Shown piece by piece: positions 1 through 8,720 of a DNA stretch of 64,000 nucleotides. The notes beneath the pieces are model-generated. The model was given only the letters and a program-made list of their open reading frames with translations. It had not been told where the DNA came from and made no database searches. Origin of the DNA: Larsenimonas rhizosphaerae (GTDB taxonomy: Bacteria; Pseudomonadota; Gammaproteobacteria; Pseudomonadales; Halomonadaceae); assembly GCF_023700005.1 (NCBI RefSeq), contig NZ_JAMLJK010000002.1:124001-188000 (forward strand). Reading direction: 5' to 3'. Position 1 is the first letter of the stretch; each line of letters starts with the position of its first letter. A program made the translations under genes and the position numbers.

Positions 1-438
1 TCCCTGACGCGCCAGCTCGAGGAGAGCATCGAGCTGTTGCTCGGCAGTGATGTGCTCACCGTCGAGCTGGATGCCAGCAACTATCGGACCCGGCGCTACA
101 TCGTTGATTACTGCCAGTCGCTGATCCACAGTCGCCCGGATGACCCGCCGTCACTGATGGCCCTCTGTGATCAGCTGAAGATTTCACGGCGTACGCTTCA
201 GTACAGCTTTCAGGCCGAGGTGGGGCAGTCGCCGGTGACCTATCTGCGCGCCCTTAGGCTCAATGCCGTGCGGCGCAGCCTGCTTCAGGATCCCACCCAG
301 CGACTGGCGGATGCGGCTGCCGGCCAGGGGTTCTTCCATCAAAGCTACTTCTGCCGGGAATACCGGCGGCTGTTTCAGGAGCTGCCCTCTGCCACTCGTG
401 ACCGCGCACTGGCGGCCAACCGGCAGGGCGCGGCGTAG
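1..438 (+). CDS. AraC-family transcriptional regulator, C-terminal part (5' end outside window)
   Basis: The frame is open from base 1 with no credible start codon, so the gene begins upstream of the window; the first in-window codons read SLTRQLEESIELLLGS. What is visible is the AraC DNA-binding domain: a first helix-turn-helix around LMALCDQLKISRRTLQYSF and a second around the QGFFHQSYFCREYRRLF segment. It is clearly a paralogue of the regulator at 22662-23630, sharing the SRR-LQY-FQ and FRLNAV/LRLNAV blocks; both resemble EutR-type AraC proteins. It converges on the oxidase gene at 463-1758, so it may control the amine-catabolic cluster to its right. The effector is unknown because the sensory domain is missing from the window. 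Confidence 0.85.
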   Translation, partial: SLTRQLEESIELLLGSDVLTVELDASNYRTRRYIVDYCQSLIHSRPDDPPSLMALCDQLKISRRTLQYSFQAEVGQSPVTYLRALRLNAVRRSLLQDPTQRLADAAAGQGFFHQSYFCREYRRLFQELPSATRDRALAANRQGAA

Positions 439-462
439 CCGCCGCCCCCACGCGTCTGCCCC

Positions 463-1758
463 CTAAAATCGGCCGAACCGATAGGGCCGTGGATCGATGA
501 TCGGCTCATGATCCATGACAAGGTCGGCTGCGAGCTGGCCTGCCGCTGGAGAGGTGCCGAACCCATGGCCGGAGAAGCCGGTGGCCAGTGTCAGCCCCGG
601 CACGCCCGGCACGGCATCGATGACCGGGTTTGAATCCGGCGTGATATCGATCATTCCCGCCCAGGATTCTTCCACGGTCATGTTCGAGAACACTGGCCAG
701 GCTGCCGACAGGTTGCGATACGCTTCATCGTTGAGCCCCTGGTTGATCGCTGGGTCCGTGGTGCGGGCGCACGTACGCTCGAACGGCGATTGCCCATTCT
801 GCCAGCGCCTTTTCTGTGTGAGGTCCCGCCAGAAATGCTTGCCCAGCGAGACCCGAAGCAACCCGCGCTGCGTACGCAGGGCATTCAGGTATTTGGAACC
901 GACCAGCAGATGATCCAGCGTCAGCGGGGCATCCAGTGCACCGCGCTGAGTGACGATAAAACCGCCATCCTTGTGCTTTCTGAACGAGAAATCCGGGCCA
1001 CCGACGGCGACATCGGTAGGACCTTCCATGGCGCCGGTACGGAATACCGATACGACGAGCGGGAGCGTCGGAAGTGAAATGCCAAGGTTGCCCAGAAAGC
1101 GCCGTGAGCCCATGCCACCAGCCAATAGCACCTGATCACAGCGGATCTCGCCTTGCTCGGTCACCACCCCACTGACGCGGCCACCGGAGCGGGTAATGTT
1201 GCGCACCGCGCAATGCTCGATGATTACCGCACCGTGGGCGATGGCCGCGCGGGCAATGGCGCTGGAGGCCAGCGTCGGTTCGGCGCGCCCGTCGGACGGC
1301 GTGAAGATGGCACCGGCCCAGTCCCCGCGCCCCCCTGGCACCTGGGCGTCGATTTCGCGTGGACTCAGTATTTTTGAATCAAGAGACAGATCGGTCACTG
1401 ACTTGAGCCAGGCTTCGTGCACGGCAAGCTGATCGGCCGTGCGCGATAGAAACATGATGCCTGCTTGACGGTAGCCGACATCGTGGCCGGTGCGTTCGGC
1501 CATGGTGGACCACAGCCTGTCAGAGGCGAGCGCCAGCGGTACATCCTCGTGATGGCGGTTGGTCTTTCGAACCCAGCCCAGATTACGGGAGGATTGCTCT
1601 CCGGCCAGCCGGCCCTTTTCCAGCACGACGACCGGAATGCCTCGCTCGGCGAGGGTCAGGGCGGCGGTCAGGCCGATGATGCCGCCACCGATGATGACCA
1701 CGGTGGTCGAGGCAGGAAAGTCGGTAGAAGTCTCGACGGGTGCGATTGTCGGTGCCAT
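463..1758 (-). CDS. FAD-dependent amine / D-amino-acid oxidase family protein (DAO fold)
   Basis: 431 residues. An N-terminal Rossmann dinucleotide motif VVIIGGGIIGLTAALTLAERG (about residues 20-40) is followed by the acidic end LEKG, typical of DAO-family flavoenzymes that oxidise amines or amino acids to imines. The C-terminal GLTLATGFSGHGFGTSPAAG segment is the usual second FAD-contact region. The start ATG at 1758 has an AGGA about 9 nt upstream. It lies downstream of a RidA gene (1849-2274) and a tyramine-oxidase-subunit-B-like gene (2357-3493) on the same strand with short gaps, so the three look like one operon. The substrate is not readable from sequence; tyramine or a related amine is a guess from the neighbour. 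Confidence 0.85.
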   Translation of the reverse strand: MAPTIAPVETSTDFPASTTVVIIGGGIIGLTAALTLAERGIPVVVLEKGRLAGEQSSRNLGWVRKTNRHHEDVPLALASDRLWSTMAERTGHDVGYRQAGIMFLSRTADQLAVHEAWLKSVTDLSLDSKILSPREIDAQVPGGRGDWAGAIFTPSDGRAEPTLASSAIARAAIAHGAVIIEHCAVRNITRSGGRVSGVVTEQGEIRCDQVLLAGGMGSRRFLGNLGISLPTLPLVVSVFRTGAMEGPTDVAVGGPDFSFRKHKDGGFIVTQRGALDAPLTLDHLLVGSKYLNALRTQRGLLRVSLGKHFWRDLTQKRRWQNGQSPFERTCARTTDPAINQGLNDEAYRNLSAAWPVFSNMTVEESWAGMIDITPDSNPVIDAVPGVPGLTLATGFSGHGFGTSPAAGQLAADLVMDHEPIIDPRPYRFGRF

Positions 1759-1848
1759 GAGCGTGTCCTGGTGGTCGGTGATTCAACGCGGTGTAATGGC
1801 CTGTCCGGTTACACTGCGTTGATTCAAATCAAGGGGCCGAGTGTCGTC

Positions 1849-2274
1849 CTACCGTGCCGAGGTGTCGATCAGATTGATGTCGGCACGGCTGGCGCCGCGA
1901 TAGGCGGTTACTTCCAGCTCGACCTTGTAGACTTCGGCGCCCAGGGGGGGGCAGGTCACGGTGATGACGGGGTCGATGCCACGCATGGTCTCGCCGAACA
2001 GGCCCATGACGGTTTCGGTATCGGCCGGGTTCTGGATGAAGATTTTCACGGAAACGACATCGGCAAGGCTGCTGTCCACGGCAGCAAGGCCGCGTTCGAT
2101 GTTGGCGAACACCTGCTTCAATTGTTCTCCGACGTCATCGGGAATTTCCTTGGTGTCCGGGTTACGCCCGGCAGTGTTGGACACAAGGATCCAGTTATCG
2201 ACGGCCACCACACGGGAGTAGCTGGCATGGTTTTCGAAGGGGGAGCCGGTTTTGACTTTGGTGATCAGGGTCAT
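1849..2274 (-). CDS. RidA/YjgF-family imine deaminase-like protein
   Basis: 141 residues, the usual RidA length, with the family pattern VKTGSPFENHASYSRVV near the N-terminus and a C-terminal segment VITVTCPPLGAEVYKVELEV. RidA proteins hydrolyse reactive enamine/imine products of PLP or flavin enzymes. Here it sits between an FAD oxidase gene and a gene for an ornithine-cyclodeaminase-fold protein, where an imine scavenger makes biochemical sense. No strong Shine-Dalgarno is visible before the ATG at 2274, which suggests coupling to upstream translation. A second RidA-type gene exists at 14681-15079 but the two are not close copies. Confidence 0.85.
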   Translation of the reverse strand: MTLITKVKTGSPFENHASYSRVVAVDNWILVSNTAGRNPDTKEIPDDVGEQLKQVFANIERGLAAVDSSLADVVSVKIFIQNPADTETVMGLFGETMRGIDPVITVTCPPLGAEVYKVELEVTAYRGASRADINLIDTSAR

Positions 2275-2356
2275 GATGGAGTGCTCGCGTTGAAGTCGAT
2301 GAAAGGGGCGGATACCGGCGGTAGTACCGATACCCGCAAACAGGCGGCTTGCTGGC

Positions 2357-3493
2357 TTATTTCAGAGCGGGTTCGTCCCACAGGTTCAGCTTGACGCCGA
2401 TACCCTGTTCCACGGCCCTGCGATAGATGACCGTTGCCCAGGCAACATCCTCGACCGGCATGCCGCCGACCGACATCATGATGATCTCATCGTCGTTTTT
2501 GCGGCCGGGGCTATCGCCGGAGACAATCGCGCCCAGATCTTCCAGTGCACCAGCCTCGAGCATTCCGGCGTGAATCATGTCCATGAACTTCAAACCGATC
2601 AGCGGGATGCAGTTATGTGCGGGCTTGGGCACTTCCTCGTACCAGGCTTCATAAAGGCCGGTGTCATCGAGCACCTTGCGAACATCGGGGGCTTCCATGC
2701 CGGCATCGAAGTTGCAGGGGGCGGGCATCGCCAGAAATGCCCCTGGCTTGACCCACTCGCGCCTGACCATCGGATAGTCGTCAGGGTTACCGACTTCACC
2801 GGAGGCGCAATAGGTCACGATGTCGGAATCGCGCACCACCATTTCCACACTGTCGACGACCTGGGTACTGACCTGTGGGTAGTGCTCCTTCGCCCAGGCA
2901 ATGAACTCGTTGACGCTTTTCTCGCTGCGCCCCTTGATCTTGATGGTATCGATATCGGGGCAGGTCTCGATGAACGCCGCCACGCTGGTGCGGCCCATTA
3001 CTCCCGGACCCAGAAGGCCGATGACACGCGAATCCCTGCGAGCCAGATGCCGGGCGCCAACACCCGGCACTGCGCCGGTACGGTAGGCCGACAGCAGATT
3101 GGCCGACATGTACGCCAGCGGCGCAGCGGTATCCGGATCAGTCAGCGTGAACATCAAAATCGAGCGGGGCAGGCCCTTCTCGCGGTTGGCGATGTTGGAG
3201 CCATACCATTTCACGCCGGAAGTGCCGAAGTTGCCGCCAAGGTAGGCTGGCATCGCCATCATGCGACGATCCGCGGTCGGCTTCGGCATGGTGGGGAAGG
3301 GGGATTCTTCCGGGAACGTGATCATCGCGCCGTGGGAGTCATTGTTCGGCCCGGCCATGCGGTAATCGCCGATGTGTAACAGGCGAAACATCTCTTCCAT
3401 GGTGTCCACACAGGCCGCCATATCGGTGACGCCGGCGCGGATCATGTCCTGCTCGGAGAGGTAGACGAAGTCAATCTTGGTATTGTTATTCAT
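2357..3493 (-). CDS. Tyramine oxidase subunit B-like protein (ornithine cyclodeaminase / mu-crystallin fold)
   Basis: 378 residues from the chosen start. The sequence matches, from memory, the family annotated as tyramine oxidase subunit B: the AGPNNDSHGAMITFP region, YMSANLLSAYRTGAVPGVGARHLA, then the nucleotide-binding stretch VIGLLGPGVMGRTS and a C-terminal GGMPVEDVAWATVIYR. The frame can be extended to an ATG at 3538, but the ATG at 3493 has a GAGAG about 8 nt upstream and begins at the expected family N-terminus, so 3493 is preferred. As first gene of the putative operon with RidA and the FAD oxidase it points to catabolism of an aromatic or aliphatic amine. Ornithine cyclodeaminase activity itself is unlikely to be the role. 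Confidence 0.8.
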   Translation of the reverse strand: MNNNTKIDFVYLSEQDMIRAGVTDMAACVDTMEEMFRLLHIGDYRMAGPNNDSHGAMITFPEESPFPTMPKPTADRRMMAMPAYLGGNFGTSGVKWYGSNIANREKGLPRSILMFTLTDPDTAAPLAYMSANLLSAYRTGAVPGVGARHLARRDSRVIGLLGPGVMGRTSVAAFIETCPDIDTIKIKGRSEKSVNEFIAWAKEHYPQVSTQVVDSVEMVVRDSDIVTYCASGEVGNPDDYPMVRREWVKPGAFLAMPAPCNFDAGMEAPDVRKVLDDTGLYEAWYEEVPKPAHNCIPLIGLKFMDMIHAGMLEAGALEDLGAIVSGDSPGRKNDDEIIMMSVGGMPVEDVAWATVIYRRAVEQGIGVKLNLWDEPALK

Positions 3494-3781
3494 TGCGTTG
3501 CTCTCGACGAATACGTGTTCGAATGCGGTACGTTTCATAGTGCGTATCGAGGCGCGAAGGCGTTAGCACAGATCGGCAACTCGGTGATGTGCCGCGACCA
3601 ATGGCTAAAAAAGTGGAAGGGATGTAATAGAGGGCTTGATGCTATTGACGGTATTCCTTCTCTATGAACAGTGAGTTAAATGGTCCAGAGGCTAAAGCAA
3701 GCCAGTTCGATCCAGAGCAGGCTTTGGCGAATATCGCAAAACGTATTACTCAATGCTATGAGATGGGGCTGACTCGAAAAC
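3494..3781. other. Boundary between amine-oxidase operon and defence island; no confident gene
   Basis: About 290 bp that hold the upstream region of the gene at 2357-3493 and the end of the restriction island. It contains the first third of a 79-codon plus-strand frame (3664-3903) starting MNSELNGPEAKASQFDPEQA, which has no Shine-Dalgarno, no recognisable homologue, and runs into the antisense of the next gene; it could be a truncated relic at the island edge. Base composition becomes AT-richer from about 3600. No direct repeat or attachment site was recognised. Confidence 0.4.
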
Positions 3782-4459
3782 TTAATTCTGGCTATAGGGA
3801 TGCGGGTCTAAAATACAGTGAAGGAAGCGCGCTTTTCCGGTGCCACGTTTTGAGGCTCGATACCACCAGGGGCATGCCGGATGGGGAACGCTGCTTGATT
3901 TGATATTGATCCGTTTGGCCAAGTGCCGGCTTGCCTTTTTTGAAACGAAGATCACGAGCTCAGGCTTGATGATATCGATCACGCCATTGAGTGTCTCAGT
4001 GGCAACGTCTATATCCTTTTTTTGAACCTTGAGGCTATCTCCGGTTATCGCAGGGCGTTGGAACCCGTTCATGAACGCGACGTATCTGAAGAGATTACCG
4101 CCTCCTGAATATCCCGCTTCCCCGAGCGCTCGGTTCAGACGCCGGTAGATTTCGTGGCCTTTTGCCTTCCACTGACCGTTCGGTTTATCGAGAATGCCAC
4201 GGGTATTTATCCAGCCCGGCTTATCTGAGTCGCTTAAACTCGACTCGGTGCCTTCATACCAGCGCTGCGCATCCAGATGGAGCGAGCTTTCCGGTGGCAG
4301 ATAATGGCTTTCAGCAATCAACAGAATTTTCGGACTGTGATGACCGTAAAGGCGCCCCACGAAAGGGCGCATGCGTGGATAAGCCTGGTAGTGAGGCAGC
4401 TGTTCAAAGGCTTCATCGTAGTTCTGGCTATAGTGAGTCACCTTTTCAGTCATGCTCAT
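3782..4459 (-). CDS. Putative uracil-DNA-glycosylase-fold protein, last gene of the type I R-M operon
   Basis: 225 residues. The ATG at 4459 overlaps the hsdR stop in a TGATG junction (a GTG at 4462 is also in frame), so it is translationally coupled to hsdR. An early strand ILLIAESHYLPP, a central NLFRYVAFMNGFQRP, a strand ELVIFVSKKASRHLAKR and a late SVPHPACPWWYRAS resemble the layout of UDG-superfamily proteins: motif 1 near a strand end, then a conserved His-Pro loop. The canonical uracil-recognition residues are not clearly present, so activity on uracil is not claimed. Function unknown; the operon position suggests an accessory role in defence or repair of damaged or modified DNA. Confidence 0.6.
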   Translation of the reverse strand: MSMTEKVTHYSQNYDEAFEQLPHYQAYPRMRPFVGRLYGHHSPKILLIAESHYLPPESSLHLDAQRWYEGTESSLSDSDKPGWINTRGILDKPNGQWKAKGHEIYRRLNRALGEAGYSGGGNLFRYVAFMNGFQRPAITGDSLKVQKKDIDVATETLNGVIDIIKPELVIFVSKKASRHLAKRINIKSSSVPHPACPWWYRASKRGTGKARFLHCILDPHPYSQN

Positions 4460-7400
4460 CACTTGGTCCAGCTATTCGACAAAAGCTCGGCCTGCCTGAG
4501 AATCAACTCGATGACGTCCGGCGATTTATCCGGCGGATACTTGTAACGCTGGAGCGTCCGGCGTACCAGAATGCGCAGCTTGGCGCGCACGCTTTCGCGC
4601 ACCTGCCAATCGACGGTAGTCGAGCCGCGAAGCTTGTTGGTGACCTCGACAGCCAGTGCCCGCAACTTATCATCGCCCAGCTCTCGTACCGCGCTTTCGT
4701 TGGTGATCAAGGCGTCGTAAAACGCGATCTCGTCGGGGTTCAGGCCCAGCGCCTCGTCGCGCTCCATATCGGCCTTGAACTGTTTGGCCATGGCGATCAG
4801 CTCTTCGATCACCTGGGCCGTTTCGATGCCGCGGTTGTTGTACTTGCGCAGCGTCTCCTGCAAGCGATCCGAGTACTTTTTCTCCTGCACGGCGTTAGTG
4901 CGCGTTTTGGCCTTGATGTCGTCCTTGAGCAGTTTTTCCAGAAGCTCGACAGCCAGGTTGCGATACGGCATCTGGCGCACGTCTTCGAGAAACTCATCGG
5001 AGAGCAGACCGATATTGGGCTTGTCGAGCCCGCAGAGCGCGAACACGTCCGTCACGTCCTCGGCCACTACGGCGTTATCGAGGATCTGCTTGAGCGCGGA
5101 ATTTTTCTGTTCCTCACTCAGCGAACGATTTGTACTGGTGTGCTTGACCAATGCCGCCTTGATCGCTGATAGAAACGCGATCTCCTTGTGCAGCGCCTTG
5201 GCTTCATCCAGCGTGCTGCACAACGAATACGCTTTGGTAAGCTTCAGTACGCTATCGAGAAAGCGCTTTTTGCCATCGTCCAGACTGAGGATGTAGTTGG
5301 CTGCCGGCGGTAGCAGTTTGTGCGGTGCTTCTTCGAAGCCGCTATAGTCGAAGCCTTCACGGTTGGCGCCCTTGGCAAACATGCCGTGAATGATATCGAG
5401 CTTCTCTTCCAACACCGCGAAGGCTTCCTCGGCGCTGTAGGTTGGCTGCCCCCTGCCGCGCGAGTCAGTGTAGGTCTTGAGGGCATTTTTCAGCTCGTTG
5501 GCAATGCCGATGTAGTCGACCACCAGCCCGCCGGGCTTATCCTTGAATACCCGGTTCACGCGGGCAATCGCCTGCATCAGGTTGTGCCCTTTCATGGGCT
5601 TGTCGACGTACATGGTATGGCAGCACGGCGCGTCGAAGCCGGTCAGCCACATATCGCGCACGATCACCAGCTTGAGCGGATCAGACGGATTCTTGAAGCG
5701 CTTCTCGAGTCGTTTCTTGGTCTTCTTGTTGTAGATGTGTGGCGTCAGCAGCGGGCTGTCGGCGGCCGAGCCGGTCATGATGACCTTGATCGCGCCCTTT
5801 TCCGGGTCGTCGTCGTGCCAATCCGGGCGGAGCTTGACGATTTCGTTGTAGAGCTGCGCGCAGATGCTGCGGCTCATGGCGACGATCATCGCCTTGCCCT
5901 CGATGGTCTCGTTGCGCGTCTCGAAGTGCTCGACGAGATCCGCCGCGATGCGTTGTAGTCGCGGCTCAGTGCCCATCAGTTTTTCGAGGCGGCTCCACTC
6001 GCCCTTGGTGCGCTCCCGCGTGCCGGTATCCTCTTCGTCCTCGATGACCTCGTCGACCTGCTCGGAGAGCTGGTGGATCTCCTCGCGGTTGATATCGAGC
6101 CGCGCCAGGCGTGATTCGTAGAAGATCGGCACGGTGGCGCCATCGTCGACGGCGTCCTGAATATCGTAGATCGAGACGTAATCGCCGAAGACGGCGCGGG
6201 TGTCCTTGTCTTCACTGGCAATCGGCGTGCCGGTAAAGCCGATGAACGAGGCGTTGGGTAGCGCATCGCGCATGTGCTTGGCAAAGCCGTATTTATAGGA
6301 GCCATCCTGCTTGAGCGTGGCTTTCAGACCGTACTGGCTGCGGTGGGCCTCGTCCGAGATCACCACGATGTTGTGGCGACCGTTGAGAACCGGGTGACCC
6401 CGCTCGTCGTCCAGCAGGGCAAACTTCTGCACCGTGGTGAAAATAATGCCGCCGGATTCACGCTCGGCGAGCTTCTGACGCAGGCTTTCACGGTCTTCGG
6501 CCTGGATCGGGTCCTGCTTGAGCAGATCGCGCGCGCTGCTGAACGTGCCGAACAGCTGGCCATCGAGGTCGTTGCGATCGGTCACCACGATCAGCGTGGG
6601 ATTGTGCATCGCCGGTTGTTGCAACAGCTTGCCCGCGTAGCAGACCATCGAGATGCTCTTGCCGGAGCCCTGGGTGTGCCACACCACCCCGGCCTTCTTG
6701 CTGCCAGGTGTGACCTCGTCGCCGTAAGTCGCGCGTTTCTCATCAACCCCGGCTGTAAGTTCTTCGGAGGCAATGACGGTCGCTTTCACCGCCTCACGAA
6801 CGGCGTGAAACTGATGATACCCGGCGATCTTCTTGATCACCCGCTCGGCGTCGGTCTCGAACAGCACGAAGTAGCGCAGATAATCGAGCAACAGCGCCCG
6901 GTGGAAAAAGCCCCGCACCAGGGTTTCGAGCTGCCACTCCAGCAGGGGTTTGTCGTCTTCGTCCTTGATGGTGCGCCACGGCATGAAGCGCTCCTGATCC
7001 GCCGTCAGCGAGCCCACCCGCGCGGTGTAGCCGTCGCTGATGACGAGCGCTTCGTTGGTGATGAACAGGTCGGGGATTTCCGTCTTGTAGGTCTGTAGCT
7101 GGTTGAAGGCGCCGGTGATATCGGCGCTTTCACTGCTCGGGCTTTTCAGCTCGATCACCGCCAGCGGCAGGCCGTTGATAAAACAAACGATATCCGGGCG
7201 GCGGGGCTGTTTGCTGCCCTGTATGGTGAACTGGTTGATGGCGCGGAAACGGTTGGCCTTCACGCTCTCGAAATCAATCAGAAAGGCGTGGTCATAAATG
7301 ACCTCGTCATCGCGCTTGTATTGCACCGGCACGCCGTTGAGCAGCCACTGGTGGAAGGCGCGGTTACTGAGTACGAGATCAGGGCTTTGCGGTTTACTGA

Positions 7401-7611
7401 CCTGTGCCACGGCCTGCCGAACGGCGTCCTCCGGCAGCTGAGGATTGAGCCGAGCAATGGCCTTTTCGAGATCATTTGGCAGCAGAACCTGCTTGTAATC
7501 CTCGCGCTCCGGCGAGGCGCCGTCGTGGGCAATATCCGGCCCGTGGGCAGTTTCCCAGCCGGTGTCGCCAAACCACTCCAGACACAGCTGCTCCAGTTGA
7601 TCTTCAGTCAT
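4459..7611 (-). CDS. hsdR: Type I restriction endonuclease subunit R (HsdR)
   Basis: 1050 residues from the ATG at 7611, chosen because AAGGGAG lies about 6 nt upstream; an upstream in-frame start at 7644 lacks this. Visible parts in order: PD-(D/E)XK nuclease region with PDIVCFINGLPLAVIELKSP (about residues 140-155), helicase Walker A in HTQGSGKS (about 310), Walker B DEAH (about 420), motif III-like GFTGTPI, and the C-terminal helical region that docks on the methylase. It cleaves unmodified DNA after ATP-driven translocation in complex with HsdM and HsdS. It is separated from the upstream abi gene by about 140 bp, the largest gap in the operon, and overlaps the downstream UDG-like gene. 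Confidence 0.95.
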   Translation of the reverse strand: MTEDQLEQLCLEWFGDTGWETAHGPDIAHDGASPEREDYKQVLLPNDLEKAIARLNPQLPEDAVRQAVAQVSKPQSPDLVLSNRAFHQWLLNGVPVQYKRDDEVIYDHAFLIDFESVKANRFRAINQFTIQGSKQPRRPDIVCFINGLPLAVIELKSPSSESADITGAFNQLQTYKTEIPDLFITNEALVISDGYTARVGSLTADQERFMPWRTIKDEDDKPLLEWQLETLVRGFFHRALLLDYLRYFVLFETDAERVIKKIAGYHQFHAVREAVKATVIASEELTAGVDEKRATYGDEVTPGSKKAGVVWHTQGSGKSISMVCYAGKLLQQPAMHNPTLIVVTDRNDLDGQLFGTFSSARDLLKQDPIQAEDRESLRQKLAERESGGIIFTTVQKFALLDDERGHPVLNGRHNIVVISDEAHRSQYGLKATLKQDGSYKYGFAKHMRDALPNASFIGFTGTPIASEDKDTRAVFGDYVSIYDIQDAVDDGATVPIFYESRLARLDINREEIHQLSEQVDEVIEDEEDTGTRERTKGEWSRLEKLMGTEPRLQRIAADLVEHFETRNETIEGKAMIVAMSRSICAQLYNEIVKLRPDWHDDDPEKGAIKVIMTGSAADSPLLTPHIYNKKTKKRLEKRFKNPSDPLKLVIVRDMWLTGFDAPCCHTMYVDKPMKGHNLMQAIARVNRVFKDKPGGLVVDYIGIANELKNALKTYTDSRGRGQPTYSAEEAFAVLEEKLDIIHGMFAKGANREGFDYSGFEEAPHKLLPPAANYILSLDDGKKRFLDSVLKLTKAYSLCSTLDEAKALHKEIAFLSAIKAALVKHTSTNRSLSEEQKNSALKQILDNAVVAEDVTDVFALCGLDKPNIGLLSDEFLEDVRQMPYRNLAVELLEKLLKDDIKAKTRTNAVQEKKYSDRLQETLRKYNNRGIETAQVIEELIAMAKQFKADMERDEALGLNPDEIAFYDALITNESAVRELGDDKLRALAVEVTNKLRGSTTVDWQVRESVRAKLRILVRRTLQRYKYPPDKSPDVIELILRQAELLSNSWTK

Positions 7612-7754
7612 CCCCACTCCCTTGCCACCTGCTGAAATCGTCAATACTCGTTGACACGTTTTGTGTCATCGCTATACTTCGCCGTAATACGCCCGGCGCC
7701 TCTTCACAGTTCACTGTGTACGCGCCGGTTCTCGTTTTTGCCTTCCTGTCCTGC

Positions 7755-8720
7755 TCATTTCCAGAGCCCCCACGACTGCCAATCGTCGATCAGACCACTG
7801 TCTCGAAGACTGACCGCACCGGACGCCGTCTGTGGAAAATCTTCCATGAGCGCACGAAAGCGCTGATGCCATTGCGAATTCGGGCAAATGATCCGCATCA
7901 GTTTCTGCATCAGGCAGAAATAGAAAAAGGGCCGCGCATTATTCAGCGCCTGCCAATAGGCGTTATCGGCAAGCGGGGCGGAACGCTCCAGCACGTTGAT
8001 GTTCCATAGACGACTGTGATGCGCCGAAACGTTGCGGATGAAGTTCAGGCTTCGTAGCCATTCGGCCAGCGTATGGCCGTCCTTCGCGCCATACTTGGCG
8101 GCGATGCGATCCTGATCCGGTTGTTTCATGCCGGCATAGAGCTTCGACATCATGCCGAAATCCCACACCTCGACCGCCACCCAGATCGGTAACCGGCCAT
8201 ACTTGCCGAGATAGTGCGCGACGAAAGGCTCGCGGCGGGCACGGTGCAAATGCTGATGATATTTTTCCAGCCACAGTTGATGCCGGGTTCTGCCCTTGCC
8301 ATATCCCTTTTTCAGTACCTGCTTGCTGAAATGGCCATGCAGGCACTTCGGGTTTTCGTGGGCATGAATGTCCTGCGCGCCCAGCAAATGCGCGATATCC
8401 ACCCGCAGCGCCATTTCGATGCGCTCCAAGGCATCGAGTGCCAGCAGGCGCAGCTTCTTGTCGAACACGTAGAGATCTACCACCTCACGGAAATGGCTGT
8501 CGGCCACGAAGTCGTTAAGGCGACGCTTTACCAGCCGGCCGTCGTCATCCTGTGAGATTTCCAACTGCCGAAACGGATACCAATACCCGCTGAGCCGGTA
8601 ATAGCCGATGCGTGCCAAATAGCTCAGCGCCGCCGCGCGGTCATCGATCTGAAGACCGCGCTCTTCAAGAATCGCGAGCTGCGCCTCAAACGATTTCCAC
8701 GGTTTGGGCGCTGGAGTCAC
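7755..8720 (-). CDS. Abi_2 (AbiD/AbiF) family abortive-infection protein with HEPN motif
   Basis: 321 residues, starting at a GTG (8720) that overlaps the hsdS stop in a GTGA junction with GGAGG about 8 nt upstream, so it is coupled to hsdS. Family features: N-terminal ALSYLARIGYYRLSGYWYPFR, middle FDKKLRLLALDALERIEMALR, and a C-terminal RNVSAHHSRLWN that contains the Rx4H signature of HEPN ribonucleases. Abi_2 proteins are linked to phage exclusion; HEPN members usually act on RNA. Its insertion between hsdS and hsdR suggests a back-up that acts if restriction fails. Toxicity and trigger cannot be read from sequence. Confidence 0.85.
   Translation of the reverse strand: MTPAPKPWKSFEAQLAILEERGLQIDDRAAALSYLARIGYYRLSGYWYPFRQLEISQDDDGRLVKRRLNDFVADSHFREVVDLYVFDKKLRLLALDALERIEMALRVDIAHLLGAQDIHAHENPKCLHGHFSKQVLKKGYGKGRTRHQLWLEKYHQHLHRARREPFVAHYLGKYGRLPIWVAVEVWDFGMMSKLYAGMKQPDQDRIAAKYGAKDGHTLAEWLRSLNFIRNVSAHHSRLWNINVLERSAPLADNAYWQALNNARPFFYFCLMQKLMRIICPNSQWHQRFRALMEDFPQTASGAVSLRDSGLIDDWQSWGLWK

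Noticed and set aside
3664-3903. 79-codon plus-strand frame MNSELNGPEAKASQFDPEQ...
   Set aside because: No ribosome site, no family recognised, and about half of it is antisense to the UDG-like gene; kept only as a possible relic.
4162-5169. 335-codon plus-strand frame across the UDG-like/hsdR junction
   Set aside because: Spans two genes in antisense, no recognisable domain or ribosome site.
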